Positions 17,486 through 28,976 of a stretch of DNA of 64,000 nucleotides are shown in pieces; position 1 is the first letter of the stretch; every line of letters begins with the position of its first letter. The DNA is from CAVSRC01 sp963798195 (GTDB taxonomy: Bacteria > Pseudomonadota > Alphaproteobacteria > Rhizobiales > Kaistiaceae): the NCBI GenBank assembly GCA_963798195.1, contig CAWCSF010000005.1, forward strand, positions 1 through 64,000. The letters run 5' to 3'. The translations under genes and the position numbers were made by a program. The notes under the pieces were generated by a model, which was given only the letters and a program-made list of their open reading frames with translations, searched no databases and was not told where the DNA came from.

Positions 17486-17514
17486 TTGACATCCAAAGCT
17501 AATATCATTAGCTA
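17486..17514 (+). promoter_or_regulatory. hydrolase-tetR promoter with palindromic TetR-type operator
   Basis: TTGACA at 17486-17491 is a consensus -35 element, with a TAGCTA-type -10 at 17509-17514 after a 17-base spacer. Between and overlapping them is the perfect palindrome AGCTAAT-ATC-ATTAGCT (17497-17513), a typical size for a TetR dimer site. Binding there would block RNA polymerase. On the opposite strand a -10-like GCTAAT is part of the same palindrome, so the divergent VOC gene could be co-repressed. The TetR encoded downstream is the obvious candidate ligand. Confidence 0.6.
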
Positions 17515-17546
17515 TTGGGCTACGATAGATATCAAAGGAGATTCCG

Positions 17547-18440
17547 ATGTCCCGTGTTCCTGCCGCGCTGCTCGCCGCCACCGAGGCAATTTCTGGCGGC
17601 CGCGCCAGCGCGTCCGTGCCCGCAAACAGCCATTCCCTGGACGTTGCCGGGGGCCGGATTGCCTACACTGTCAGTGGCTCCGGGCCGCTCGTCATCATGG
17701 CGCCAAGCCTGGGAGACCTGAAGGAGGAGTACCGCTTCTTGGCTCCACGCCTGGCGCGATCAGGCTACCGCGTCGTCACCATGGACCTGCGGGGGCACGG
17801 CGAATCGTCAACCGGCTGGAACGATTACACCTGCGCCGCGCTCGGCCGCGACATGCTGGCGCTGATCGCGCACCTCGACGCCGGCCCGGCGACGATCATC
17901 GGCACGTCGATGGCCGCCGGCGCCGCGGCGTGGGCGGCAGCCGAGTCGCCCGACGCCGTGGCAAAGCTCGTGCTGATCGGACCGTTCGTGCGCAACATTC
18001 CGATGCCGTGGTGGAAGCTGGCGCTGTTTCAGGTGCTGATGCACACGGCCTTCGCCGGCCCATGGGGACCGGCGGCCTGGGGCGCCTACTACGGCTCGCT
18101 CTACCCGACCCAGAAGCCGGAAGATTTCGAAGCGTACAAGGCAACGCTGGTCGCGAACCTGAAGCAGTCCGGCCGCATGGCGGCCCTGCAGGCGATGATG
18201 CGAACCGACCGATCGGACGTCGAGCCGCGCCTCGGCGCGATCCAGGCCCCGACGCTGGTCATCATGGGCAGCAAGGACCCGGATTTCGATGACCCAGCGG
18301 CCGAAGCGGAGACCGTGGCGCGCCTGACCCATGGCCACGTACGGATGATCGAGGGCGCCGGCCACTACCCCCACGCCGAGATGCCGACGGCGACCGCGCC
18401 GGCCGTCCTCACCTTTCTCGCCGCGACCGGGACAAACTGA
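17547..18440 (+). CDS. alpha/beta hydrolase
   Basis: Protein of 297 residues with the alpha/beta-hydrolase fold. The nucleophile elbow is GTSMAAG (Ser121, G-x-S-x-A form), the preceding strand motif is MDLRGHGES, the acid lies near GSKDPDFDDP and the catalytic His is in GAGHYPHAE. No signal peptide is evident, so it is probably cytoplasmic. Its substrate (ester, epoxide or haloalkane-like) is not predictable. AAAGGAG lies six bases before the ATG. The stop codon overlaps the tetR start as TGATG, so the two are translationally coupled and presumably autoregulated through the palindrome at 17497-17513. Confidence 0.87.
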   Translation: MSRVPAALLAATEAISGGRASASVPANSHSLDVAGGRIAYTVSGSGPLVIMAPSLGDLKEEYRFLAPRLARSGYRVVTMDLRGHGESSTGWNDYTCAALGRDMLALIAHLDAGPATIIGTSMAAGAAAWAAAESPDAVAKLVLIGPFVRNIPMPWWKLALFQVLMHTAFAGPWGPAAWGAYYGSLYPTQKPEDFEAYKATLVANLKQSGRMAALQAMMRTDRSDVEPRLGAIQAPTLVIMGSKDPDFDDPAAEAETVARLTHGHVRMIEGAGHYPHAEMPTATAPAVLTFLAATGTN

Positions 18441-19018
18441 TGCCGCGCGCCGGACTGAACGCGGACGCCGTACTGGATGCGGCGTCCGAGATCGCCGACG
18501 CCGACGGCCTGCCCACCGTCACGCTCGCCCGCCTCGCCGAGCGCCTCGGCGTGCGGCCGCCGTCGCTCTACAAGCATGTCGACGGGCTTGACGCGATCCA
18601 CCGTGGACTGGCGCTGCGCGGTCTGCGGGAAGCCGCGGCGCGTTTGCAGAAGGCTACCGTGGGCAAAGCGGGGGACGACGCGCTCTTCGCCTTCGCCCAT
18701 GCCTACTGGCAGTTCGCCCGCGAGCGACCGGGCCTCTACGCGGCGTCGGTGCGCGCGGCAAGGCCGGGAGAGAACGACATCGCCGCCGCAGGAGAATCCC
18801 TGATCGGCATCGTGCTGGCTGTGCTGGCGGGCTACGGGGTCAGGGGCGACGACGCGCTCCACGCGACGCGCGGCTTGCGCGCGATCATCCACGGCTTCGT
18901 CTCGCTCGACGCGATGGGCGCGTTTCGGCTGAAGCTCGACCTGGACGAGTCGTTCGACCGCCTGCTCGGTGCGTTCAGCCGCGACCTGGCCGAACGCGGC
19001 ACGGCGCGGGCTGCCTAG
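18440..19018 (+). CDS. TetR family regulator with WHG-type C-terminal domain
   Basis: Protein of 192 residues. The N-terminal helix-turn-helix is VTLARLAERLGVRPPSLYKHV (about residues 23-43). The C-terminal ligand domain carries the motif RAIIHGFVSLDAMGAF, which matches the WHG domain of TetR proteins. It is co-translated with the upstream hydrolase and probably represses that operon, perhaps releasing it on binding the hydrolase substrate or product. Its stop codon overlaps that of the convergent EmrB gene (CTAG). Confidence 0.9.
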   Translation: MPRAGLNADAVLDAASEIADADGLPTVTLARLAERLGVRPPSLYKHVDGLDAIHRGLALRGLREAAARLQKATVGKAGDDALFAFAHAYWQFARERPGLYAASVRAARPGENDIAAAGESLIGIVLAVLAGYGVRGDDALHATRGLRAIIHGFVSLDAMGAFRLKLDLDESFDRLLGAFSRDLAERGTARAA

Positions 19019-20595
19019 TCCGCCATCGCAGCCGCGGCCGGCTGCGGTTGCCGTCCCATCGCCGGCCCGGCCAGCGCCATCTTCTTGTAGCGCAGCAGGA
19101 GAAGGAGCGGCATGGCGCAGAGCGTGATCAGGAACATCGCCTTGAAGTCATCGATGTAGGCGATCATCAGCGCCTGCTGCGTTATCAGCCCGTTGAGCTG
19201 TGCCGCAGTCTGCGCACCGCCGGGCGTCAGCAGCGCCATCGCATCGATGCCGAAATCGGTCAGGTTCGGATTGAACGCCGTGATATGCGCCGCGAGATCG
19301 GCGTGGCTGGTCTGCATGTTCGAAATGAGCAGCGCCGCCATGATCGAAATGCCGATCGACGAGCCAAGATTGCGCACCAGGTTGAACAGGCTCGACGCCT
19401 CGGTCCTCAACCGCGGATCGAGCGTCTGGAAGGCGACCGTCGACAGCGGGATGAAGACGAAGCCGAGGCCAAAGCCCTGGATGACGCCGGAAACGATCAG
19501 CGGCCAATCGCCCATGCCCATCGAGAAGGCGGTCATCTGGTAGAGCGAGAGGGCGGTCATCGACAGCCCAAACAGCACGAGCAGACGTGGATCGATCTTG
19601 CCGACAAGCCGGCCAACAACCATCATCGACGCCATCGTGCCGAAGCCGCGCGGCGCGAGGACAAGCCCCACCGTGATGATCGGATAGCCGAAGAGGTTCT
19701 GCAGCATCGGCGGCAGCAGCGCCATCGTAGCGAGCAGCACGATGCCGACGACGAAGATCAGCACCAGCGCCGCGCTGAAATTTCGGTCGACGAACAGACG
19801 CCGGTCGAGGAACGGCTCGGCGTGCGTGACGGTGTGAACGCCGAACAGCCAAAAGCCGGTGATGGCGACGCCAAGCTCCGCCCAGACCTCCGGTGACGAG
19901 AACCAGTCGAGTTCGGCGCCACGGTCCAGCATGAACTGGAGCGCGCCAACCGCGATCGACAGGTAGGCGAACCCGATGAAATCGAACTTGCGGATGCGCC
20001 GCACGGTATCCGGCATGAACAGGAGAACGCCGGTGAGCGCCGCGATGCCGACCGGCACGTTGATGTAGAACACCCAGCGCCAGTTGAAGTTGTCGGTGAG
20101 GTAGGCGCCGATGGTCGGGCCGACGATCGGAGCGATCATGATGCCGGTGCCCCACAGCGCCATCGCCTGGCCCTGCCGTTCGCGCGGATTGATGTCCATG
20201 ATGACCGACTGCGACAGCGGCGCGAGCGCTGCGCCGAAGGCACCCTGCATGATGCGGAAGAGCACCATCTCCTCGAGGCCGATGGCTGTGCCGCACAAAG
20301 CCGATGACCCAACGAAACCGGCGACGCAGATCGCGAATAATCTCTTGCGGCCGATATTGTCGGATAGCCAGCCGGTCAGCGGCGTCGCGATCGCCTGCGC
20401 CACGATGTAGGACGTGAGCACCCAGGTAATGGTGTCCTGCGCCGCACCGAGGCTCGCCTGCATGTGCGGCAGCGCGACGTTGGCGATCGTCATGTCGAGG
20501 ATCACCATGATCATCGCGGCCATCACCGAGATGGTGATGAGTCCGCGATGCTTCACTTCCTTGAAGGGAAGGCCGTCGGGGCCGGTGCCGGTCAT
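19015..20595 (-). CDS. emrB: DHA2-family MFS multidrug exporter (EmrB type)
   Basis: Proton-driven drug/H+ antiporter of 526 residues with 14 predicted membrane segments. Motif A appears as GWLSDNIGRKRLF, and the DHA2 motif C region is GTGIMIAPIVGPTIGAYL. The first helix ILDMTIANVALPHMQASLG is the EmrB/QacA signature. It is the last gene of a MarR-EmrA-EmrB operon, starting 23 bases after emrA. With the adaptor and an outer-membrane TolC partner (not in this window) it would export hydrophobic toxic compounds across the envelope. Specificity is unknown. Confidence 0.92.
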   Translation of the reverse strand: MTGTGPDGLPFKEVKHRGLITISVMAAMIMVILDMTIANVALPHMQASLGAAQDTITWVLTSYIVAQAIATPLTGWLSDNIGRKRLFAICVAGFVGSSALCGTAIGLEEMVLFRIMQGAFGAALAPLSQSVIMDINPRERQGQAMALWGTGIMIAPIVGPTIGAYLTDNFNWRWVFYINVPVGIAALTGVLLFMPDTVRRIRKFDFIGFAYLSIAVGALQFMLDRGAELDWFSSPEVWAELGVAITGFWLFGVHTVTHAEPFLDRRLFVDRNFSAALVLIFVVGIVLLATMALLPPMLQNLFGYPIITVGLVLAPRGFGTMASMMVVGRLVGKIDPRLLVLFGLSMTALSLYQMTAFSMGMGDWPLIVSGVIQGFGLGFVFIPLSTVAFQTLDPRLRTEASSLFNLVRNLGSSIGISIMAALLISNMQTSHADLAAHITAFNPNLTDFGIDAMALLTPGGAQTAAQLNGLITQQALMIAYIDDFKAMFLITLCAMPLLLLLRYKKMALAGPAMGRQPQPAAAAMAD

Positions 20596-20618
20596 CGCTG
20601 TCTACTTTAAGTCCGGGT

Positions 20619-21752
20619 TCACTGCGCCGAAGCCGCCTTTGTCGGCGTCGCCGGCTCGCTCTGGATATCGACCGAGACCGACGCGCTGAGTCCCGTCCGC
20701 ATGGCCAGATCCGCCGGCGGATCGGTGAAGCGCAGACGAACCGGGACGCGCTGGACCACTTTCACCCAGTTGCCGGTCGCATTCTGCGCCGGAAGAAGAG
20801 AGAACTCGGAGCCGGTGCCGGCACCGACGCTATCCACCACCGCCTGAAGATCGTGGCCGGGATATGCATCGAGCGAGATGGTCGCGGCCTGGCCGGCGCG
20901 CATACTGGTGAGATCCGTCTCCTTGAAGTTCGCCTCGACCCAGCTCGAGCCGGATTCAACCAGGCTCATTACGCCGATGGCCGGCGTGACGTATTGCCCG
21001 ACCTGCATGCGATCCGCCTGAGCGACGACGCCATCAGCCGGCGCGCGCACCTCGGTGTTCTTGAGATCGAGTGCGGCCTGGTCGCGGCGGGCGAGCGCGG
21101 CCAGCACGGCCGGATGCTTCTCGGTCTGGATCGTCGGATCGCCGCCGAGCGCCGCGCGGGCGGCCGCGACGTGCTGCACTGACTGGGTAAGCGTTTGCTG
21201 GGCCGCGCGCAGGTCGTTCTGCGCGGTATCGAAGCTCGCCTGCGAAGAAACGCCCTTGGCCAGCAGTCCTTGCTGGCGGTCGAAGGCCTTCTGCTGGTAC
21301 TCGGCGTTCTCCTGCGCCGCCTTGTTTTCGGCGATCGCCTGCTCGTAGCTGGCGCGCATCTGCTCGACCTGAATACGGGCCGAAGAGAGCGCCGCCTCCG
21401 CGCCGGCGAGCGCGATGCGATACGGCTCGGGGTCGATGCGGAACAGCATGTCGCCCGAGAGGACGTGCTGGTTCTCCCTGGCGTCGATCTCGACGATGCG
21501 GCCGGAGACGTCGGCGTTGATGGTGACGCGGTTCTGCTGGACGTAGGCGTTGTCGGTGCTGACGTAGCGTCCGCTGGACAGCCAGAAATAGCCACCGACA
21601 AGCAGCAGCAGGACCGGCACCGACGCCATGATCAGGATGCGGCGGCGATTGCTCGTGCGCGGCTTGGCAGCCGGCAATACGGGCGCTACGCCCGCCGGCG
21701 GTGTGCCGCCCGGCTGCTGCGGATTGTTAGGACTTCCCCCATCAGCACTCAT
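20619..21752 (-). CDS. emrA: HlyD/EmrA-family membrane fusion protein
   Basis: Periplasmic adaptor of 377 residues. A Pro-rich cytoplasmic N-terminus is followed by one membrane segment (about 39-58, IMASVPVLLLLVGGYFWL), a lipoyl half (VTINADVSGRIVEIDARENQ), an alpha-helical hairpin (about 115-220) and a beta-barrel (SSWVEANFKETDLTSMRAGQ). This is standard EmrA order. It links the EmrB exporter to an outer-membrane channel. The ATG at 21752 overlaps the marR stop as ATGA, so the regulator and pump are co-translated. Confidence 0.93.
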   Translation of the reverse strand: MSADGGSPNNPQQPGGTPPAGVAPVLPAAKPRTSNRRRILIMASVPVLLLLVGGYFWLSSGRYVSTDNAYVQQNRVTINADVSGRIVEIDARENQHVLSGDMLFRIDPEPYRIALAGAEAALSSARIQVEQMRASYEQAIAENKAAQENAEYQQKAFDRQQGLLAKGVSSQASFDTAQNDLRAAQQTLTQSVQHVAAARAALGGDPTIQTEKHPAVLAALARRDQAALDLKNTEVRAPADGVVAQADRMQVGQYVTPAIGVMSLVESGSSWVEANFKETDLTSMRAGQAATISLDAYPGHDLQAVVDSVGAGTGSEFSLLPAQNATGNWVKVVQRVPVRLRFTDPPADLAMRTGLSASVSVDIQSEPATPTKAASAQ

Positions 21753-22282
21753 GAGGCCACACTTTCCTTGTCTCGGGTCTCGGCCCCGACGGCCGGTATC
21801 TTCTTTGCCTGAACGTCGCCCTGCCCCGGCCGGCCAACCAGATTGGCGCGGATACGGCCCAGCACATCGGCAACCAGTTCCAGTTCTTCCTCGCTGACGC
21901 CGATCAGTGCATCGCCGAGGCAGTCCGTCGCGATGGCGCGGAATTTCTCCACCAACGGCCGCGCGTCGTCGGTGAGATAAAGCCGGTAGGCGCGGCGATC
22001 GGCCGGGTCGGGCCGGCGCTCGATCAGCCCGGCCGCCTGCATGCGGTCGATCTGACGGCTGAGCGTGATTGGCTCCATGTCCATCTGATCGGCGAGCGTC
22101 GCCTGGTTGAGCGGCTCTTCGTTGCGCATTTCGGCGCGCGCGACCGACGACAGGACGCGCCACTGCGCGCTCGTCAGCCCGATGTTTTGGGCCTGCTGGT
22201 CGATGCGCCGCCGGAGTAGGCGGCCGACATCGTGGACCAGCAGTCCGACGCCCTTTGCGGGCGGAAGGTGGCTGTTCTGCAT
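21749..22282 (-). CDS. MarR family regulator of the EmrAB pump
   Basis: Protein of 177 residues with the MarR winged helix: NQATLADQMDMEPITLSRQIDRM (recognition region) followed by the wing DPADRRAYRLYLT. It heads the MarR-EmrA-EmrB operon, so it is probably the local repressor, relieved by pump substrates. A palindrome and promoter lie immediately upstream (22308-22335). The ATG at 22282 was chosen because it follows the putative -10 at a suitable distance. Longer frames would run through the promoter. Confidence 0.9.
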   Translation of the reverse strand: MQNSHLPPAKGVGLLVHDVGRLLRRRIDQQAQNIGLTSAQWRVLSSVARAEMRNEEPLNQATLADQMDMEPITLSRQIDRMQAAGLIERRPDPADRRAYRLYLTDDARPLVEKFRAIATDCLGDALIGVSEEELELVADVLGRIRANLVGRPGQGDVQAKKIPAVGAETRDKESVAS

Positions 22283-22307
22283 GGCAGCGGATATAATAAG
22301 CCTGCAT

Positions 22308-22335
22308 ATAATAGGCAAGCTTGCAAAATTGTCAC
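22308..22335 (-). promoter_or_regulatory. marR-emrAB promoter and candidate MarR operator
   Basis: On the minus strand a GTGACA -35 (22335-22330) and a TATTAT -10 (22313-22308) are separated by 16 bases. The spacer contains the perfect 10-bp palindrome GCAAGCTTGC (22315-22324). A second ATATAATA copy lies at 22291-22298, so the AT-rich core is directly repeated. The arrangement fits autorepression by the encoded MarR protein. Confidence 0.45.
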
Positions 22336-22497
22336 ACCCCGAAGGGGTTAACAGATGATTGACGAGCAGGCGCGGTGCCACGAACGCCTGACCTCGTCCG
22401 GCGCAGGGGGTGGCGGAAATTCCGCAAAGACTGTATCGATCCGGCCGGATTCCGAGGGGTCGCGGCGAGGGCGATCCCGCACCATCTAGACAGCGCC

Positions 22498-25656
<3,159 letters not shown>

Positions 25657-25663
25657 CGAACCG

Positions 25664-26311
25664 ATGATCTACTGGCCCCGGCGGAACCGCGAGCCACCCT
25701 CTCCACTGGCCCTCAGAGCGTTGCCGATCATTATCGAACGTTTCGGGCCGAGCTATGCCGGGTTCTATCTGGAGTGCGGCGCCAACAATGGCGTTTCGCA
25801 GAGCAACACCTTGCTGCTCGAAAAACGCGGCTGGCGCGGCATGCTGGTAGAGCCTTCGCCGGCCGCGTTCGCCGTGTGTAAGCGAGAGCGGTCACCGCGC
25901 AACATCCTCGTGAATTGCGCCCTGGTGGGCGACCCGACCATCACCAGCGTCGAGGGCGACTTCGACGGGCATCTGATGTCGTCAGTCGGCGCCCGATGGC
26001 GCAACGACGGCAAGACGACCAGCGTCGCGGCCCGTACACTGCAATCCGTGCTCGATGAGCACAGCATTGGTTCGATCGATTTCTTCTCGCTGGACGTCGA
26101 AGGGCACGAACGGGAGGTGCTCGCGGGGCTGGACCTGTCGCGCGTTCGCCCGAAGGTCTTCCTGATCGAAATCCTGGAGGAGAACCTGGCGGCGATAAGC
26201 GCCCTTCTGGCCGGCCACGGCTACGGAGCACCGGCCAATCTCAGCGGCTACACACGCGAAACGCACCCTGCCTGGAGGGGCGACCACAACGACTACCTGT
26301 TCGTCCTGTGA
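25664..26311 (+). CDS. FkbM family methyltransferase
   Basis: Protein of 215 residues. The SAM-binding loop is LECGANNGVSQSNT, and DFFSLDVEGHEREVLAGL is the FkbM-family signature. The family methylates hydroxyls on sugars or small molecules and is common in glycan and secondary-metabolite loci. Here it simply follows ileS by seven bases with no visible ribosome binding site, so it is probably translated by readthrough coupling. The true acceptor is unknown. Downstream is the convergent bioY gene. Confidence 0.83.
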   Translation: MIYWPRRNREPPSPLALRALPIIIERFGPSYAGFYLECGANNGVSQSNTLLLEKRGWRGMLVEPSPAAFAVCKRERSPRNILVNCALVGDPTITSVEGDFDGHLMSSVGARWRNDGKTTSVAARTLQSVLDEHSIGSIDFFSLDVEGHEREVLAGLDLSRVRPKVFLIEILEENLAAISALLAGHGYGAPANLSGYTRETHPAWRGDHNDYLFVL

Positions 26312-26347
26312 CGAAACAGGCGTCCCGATGAGCCCGGCGTAGTCTGC

Positions 26348-26962
26348 CTATCCCTTGCGCTCGACCAGCGACCAGCTTGCCGGGATGATCAGCGCAGCCA
26401 GCACCACCTTGAGCACATCGCCCAGGATGAACGGCGCGACTCCGCCGGCAAACGCCTTGGCAGCCCCGATGCCCGTGGCATTCGGGATCTGTGCGAACCA
26501 CGCCAGCCAGGCGAAGCCAATAGCGAACTGCACGACGACGGCAACCAGCATCGCCGCGCCGAGACGGACCGGCGAGCGGTCCCAGCCGCGATCGGCAGCA
26601 GTGCCGACGATGACCGCTACCAGCAGCCAGCTCACGATGAAACCAGCCGTCGGCCCGAGCATGTAGAGCGGGCCGGCGATGGCCGGCGGCGTGTTGGTGA
26701 AGACCGGCAGGCCGAGCATGCCTTCGGCGATATAGGCAAGCACGGTGGCGAACGCGAGCCGCGAGCCATAGGCGCCGGCGATGAGCAGGACGGCGAACGT
26801 TTGCAGCGTCATCGGCACCGGCCAGAACGGCACTTTCACCTTGGCTGAAATGGCGAGGATGGCGGTGCCGGCGAGGACCAGAATGACGGCCTGAAGGATG
26901 CGGCTGACATTCTCCGGCCAGACCGCGGTGGCGAGAGCGCGGGACGATGTGTTGGATGCCAT
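26348..26962 (-). CDS. bioY: biotin transporter BioY
   Basis: Integral membrane S-component of 204 residues with about six membrane segments. Conserved BioY motifs include VPFWPVPMTLQTFAVLL near residue 50 and GPTAGFIVSWLL near 110. BioY imports biotin either alone or with BioMN energy-coupling subunits; no bioM or bioN gene is adjacent. I looked for the BioR operator (TTATAGATAA type) upstream and did not find a convincing copy. It is divergent from the KDPG aldolase gene. Confidence 0.92.
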   Translation of the reverse strand: MASNTSSRALATAVWPENVSRILQAVILVLAGTAILAISAKVKVPFWPVPMTLQTFAVLLIAGAYGSRLAFATVLAYIAEGMLGLPVFTNTPPAIAGPLYMLGPTAGFIVSWLLVAVIVGTAADRGWDRSPVRLGAAMLVAVVVQFAIGFAWLAWFAQIPNATGIGAAKAFAGGVAPFILGDVLKVVLAALIIPASWSLVERKG

Positions 26963-27083
26963 GGGATGCCCCCGGGAACGTGATGCGATGCGTTGCCGTT
27001 GCTATAGGGGCAATCGCCGGAGGCGACAAGCGCCGGCCAGAATCCGCTTGTCAGAGAACCTTGCTGCGCTACAGATGCCGACC

Positions 27084-27719
27084 ATGAGCAAACAACAGCA
27101 ACTGCACGCCATCCTCACCGCCGCGCCGCTGGTGCCGGTGCTGACCATTGAAGATCGCAAGGCGGCAGTGCCGCTGGCCAGGGCACTGGTTGCCGGTGGG
27201 CTGACGGCCATCGAGGTGACGCTGCGCACCGCCTCGGCCATCGAGAGCATCCGCGCCATCGCCGCCGAAGTGGAGGGCGCCAATGTCGGCGCCGGCACGG
27301 TGCTGAACACCAAACAATATGAAGACGCCGCGAAGGCCGGCGCCAAGTTCATCGTCAGCCCCGGCGCCACGCCCAAGCTCATCGCCGCCGGCAAGGATAG
27401 CTCCGTGCCCTTCCTGCCAGGCGTCAATACCGCCGGCGAGGCGATGACGCTGGAGGAAGCCGGCTTTGCGACGCTGAAGTTCTTTCCCTCCGAGCCGGCG
27501 GGCGGCCTCGCCTACCTGAAGGCGCTCGTCGCACCCCTGCCCCATATCCGCTTCTGCCCGACAGGCGGCATCTCGCTGAAGAACGCCCCCGACTATCTGG
27601 CGCTGCCCAACATCATCTGCGTGGGTGGCACCTGGGTCGCGCCACCCGACGCCGTGGCAGCCGGAGACTGGGCGAAGATCACGACGCTCGCCCGCGAGGC
27701 AGCGGCGCTGCGCGCCTGA
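27084..27719 (+). CDS. eda: KDPG/KHG aldolase
   Basis: 2-keto-3-deoxy-6-phosphogluconate aldolase, 211 residues. It cleaves KDPG to pyruvate and glyceraldehyde 3-phosphate in the Entner-Doudoroff pathway. The catalytic Glu is in AIEVTLRT (E44), the Schiff-base Lys in LKFFPSEPAGG (K132), and the phosphate loop in FCPTGGIS. The start is ATG at 27084, with an in-frame ATG at 27075 as an alternative; neither has a strong ribosome binding site. No edd or kdgK is adjacent. The TRAP system begins 134 bases downstream on the same strand, so a role in using an imported sugar acid is possible but unproven. Confidence 0.92.
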   Translation: MSKQQQLHAILTAAPLVPVLTIEDRKAAVPLARALVAGGLTAIEVTLRTASAIESIRAIAAEVEGANVGAGTVLNTKQYEDAAKAGAKFIVSPGATPKLIAAGKDSSVPFLPGVNTAGEAMTLEEAGFATLKFFPSEPAGGLAYLKALVAPLPHIRFCPTGGISLKNAPDYLALPNIICVGGTWVAPPDAVAAGDWAKITTLAREAAALRA

Positions 27720-27853
27720 CCATCCTCGCCCGCCGGGTTCCCGCCCAAATCATTTTCTGTTGACTCAGGACAAGGACCACCGGAGCGTGGCCGTTGTAAG
27801 TGAGGGCGGAAATCAGGCGGCAGGCGCCGCTATTGTATTGTGGAGGGAACCCT

Positions 27854-28852
27854 ATGAAAAGACTGGCATTTATCGCCGCGGCACTCCTGCTGTCGGCACC
27901 GGCTTTCGCCGCGGAAGGATGCGATTCCGGCGAGACCGTCATCAAGTTTGCGCACGTTGTCGCCCCGACCGGCAACCCGAAAGGCGAGGCGGCTACCGAA
28001 TTCGCCGCTCGCGTGAACAGCGAAATGAACGGCAAGCTCTGCGTCGAGGTCTATCCGAGCTCGCAGTTGTTCGACGACGACAAGGTGCTCGAGGCGATGA
28101 TCCTCGGCGACGTGCAACTGGCTGCGCCGTCCCTGTCGAAGTTCGAGCAGTACACGCTGGTCTTCCGCCTGTTCGACCTGCCCTTCATCTTCGACGACAT
28201 CGCCGCGGTGGACCGCTTCCAGAAGTCGGCGGACGGCCAGAAGATGCTGGACTCGATGCATGACAAGGGCCTCGTCGGGCTCGGCTTCTGGCACAACGGA
28301 CTGAAGCAGATGTCGGCGAACAAGCCGCTGCTGCTGCCGACCGACGCCAAGGGCCTGAAGTTCCGTATCCAGCCTTCCGACGTGCTGCAGGCGCAGTTCG
28401 AGGCAATCGGCGCCGTGCCGCAGAAGCTGGCGTTCTCGGAGGTCTATGGCGCGCTCCAGACCGGCGTCGTCGATGGCCAGGAGAACACCTATTCCAACAT
28501 CTTCACCCAGAAGTTCTTCGAGGTGCAGGACGGCGTCACCGAGACCAACCACGGCGTGCTCGATTACCTGCTCGTCACCTCGGCCGAGTTCTGGGATGGC
28601 CTGCCGGAGGACCAGCGCAACCAGTTGCGCACGATCCTGACCGAGGTCACCGACAAGTGGAACGCCAAGGCCGGTGAAGTGAACGACGCGGCAAAGGCCA
28701 AGATCGTCGCTGCGGGCACGACCATCCGCACGCTCGACGCGACGCAGCGCGACGCGTGGAAGGCGGCGATGAAGCCGGTGTGGGGCAAGTTCCAGGACCA
28801 GATCGGACAGAACGTCATCGACGCGGCGCTCGCCTCCAACAAGGGAAGCTGA
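27854..28852 (+). CDS. dctP: TRAP transporter substrate-binding protein DctP
   Basis: Periplasmic receptor of a tripartite ATP-independent importer, 332 residues. A signal peptide spans residues 1-20 (SAPAFAA). The carboxylate-binding Arg is in KFRIQPSDV (R171), with the conserved blocks VYPSSQLF, LAFSEVYGALQTGVVDGQEN and FEVQ. The family binds organic acids such as C4-dicarboxylates, sugar acids or keto acids through that Arg. The sequence alone does not fix the ligand. GGAGGGA lies six bases before the ATG. A strong hairpin follows the stop, so the receptor can be expressed above the membrane subunits. Confidence 0.92.
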   Translation: MKRLAFIAAALLLSAPAFAAEGCDSGETVIKFAHVVAPTGNPKGEAATEFAARVNSEMNGKLCVEVYPSSQLFDDDKVLEAMILGDVQLAAPSLSKFEQYTLVFRLFDLPFIFDDIAAVDRFQKSADGQKMLDSMHDKGLVGLGFWHNGLKQMSANKPLLLPTDAKGLKFRIQPSDVLQAQFEAIGAVPQKLAFSEVYGALQTGVVDGQENTYSNIFTQKFFEVQDGVTETNHGVLDYLLVTSAEFWDGLPEDQRNQLRTILTEVTDKWNAKAGEVNDAAKAKIVAAGTTIRTLDATQRDAWKAAMKPVWGKFQDQIGQNVIDAALASNKGS

Positions 28853-28865
28853 CGCAGGCAATAAA

Positions 28866-28916
28866 GACGGCCCGGGAACGGCCGGCGCAAGCCGGCCGAG
28901 GGAGGCCCGGGCCGTC
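28866..28916 (+). terminator. strong nested hairpin between dctP and dctQ (attenuator or mRNA stabiliser)
   Basis: An 11-bp outer stem (GACGGCCCGGG at 28866-28876 with CCCGGGCCGTC at 28906-28916) encloses a 7-bp inner stem (GGCCGGC at 28880-28886, GCCGGCC at 28891-28897, loop GCAA). No T run follows, only TCTCTC. It probably acts as a partial terminator or 3' stabiliser, raising receptor levels relative to the permease. Confidence 0.75.
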
Positions 28917-28976
28917 TCTCTCACTATGACGGCGGCTCCGGCCGGATACCGGCCGGATGGGGGAACGGGGCCTGCC

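Noticed and set aside
26963..27083. BioR operator upstream of bioY
   Set aside because: Only a partial CTATAGG is present, not the TTATAGATAA-type palindrome.
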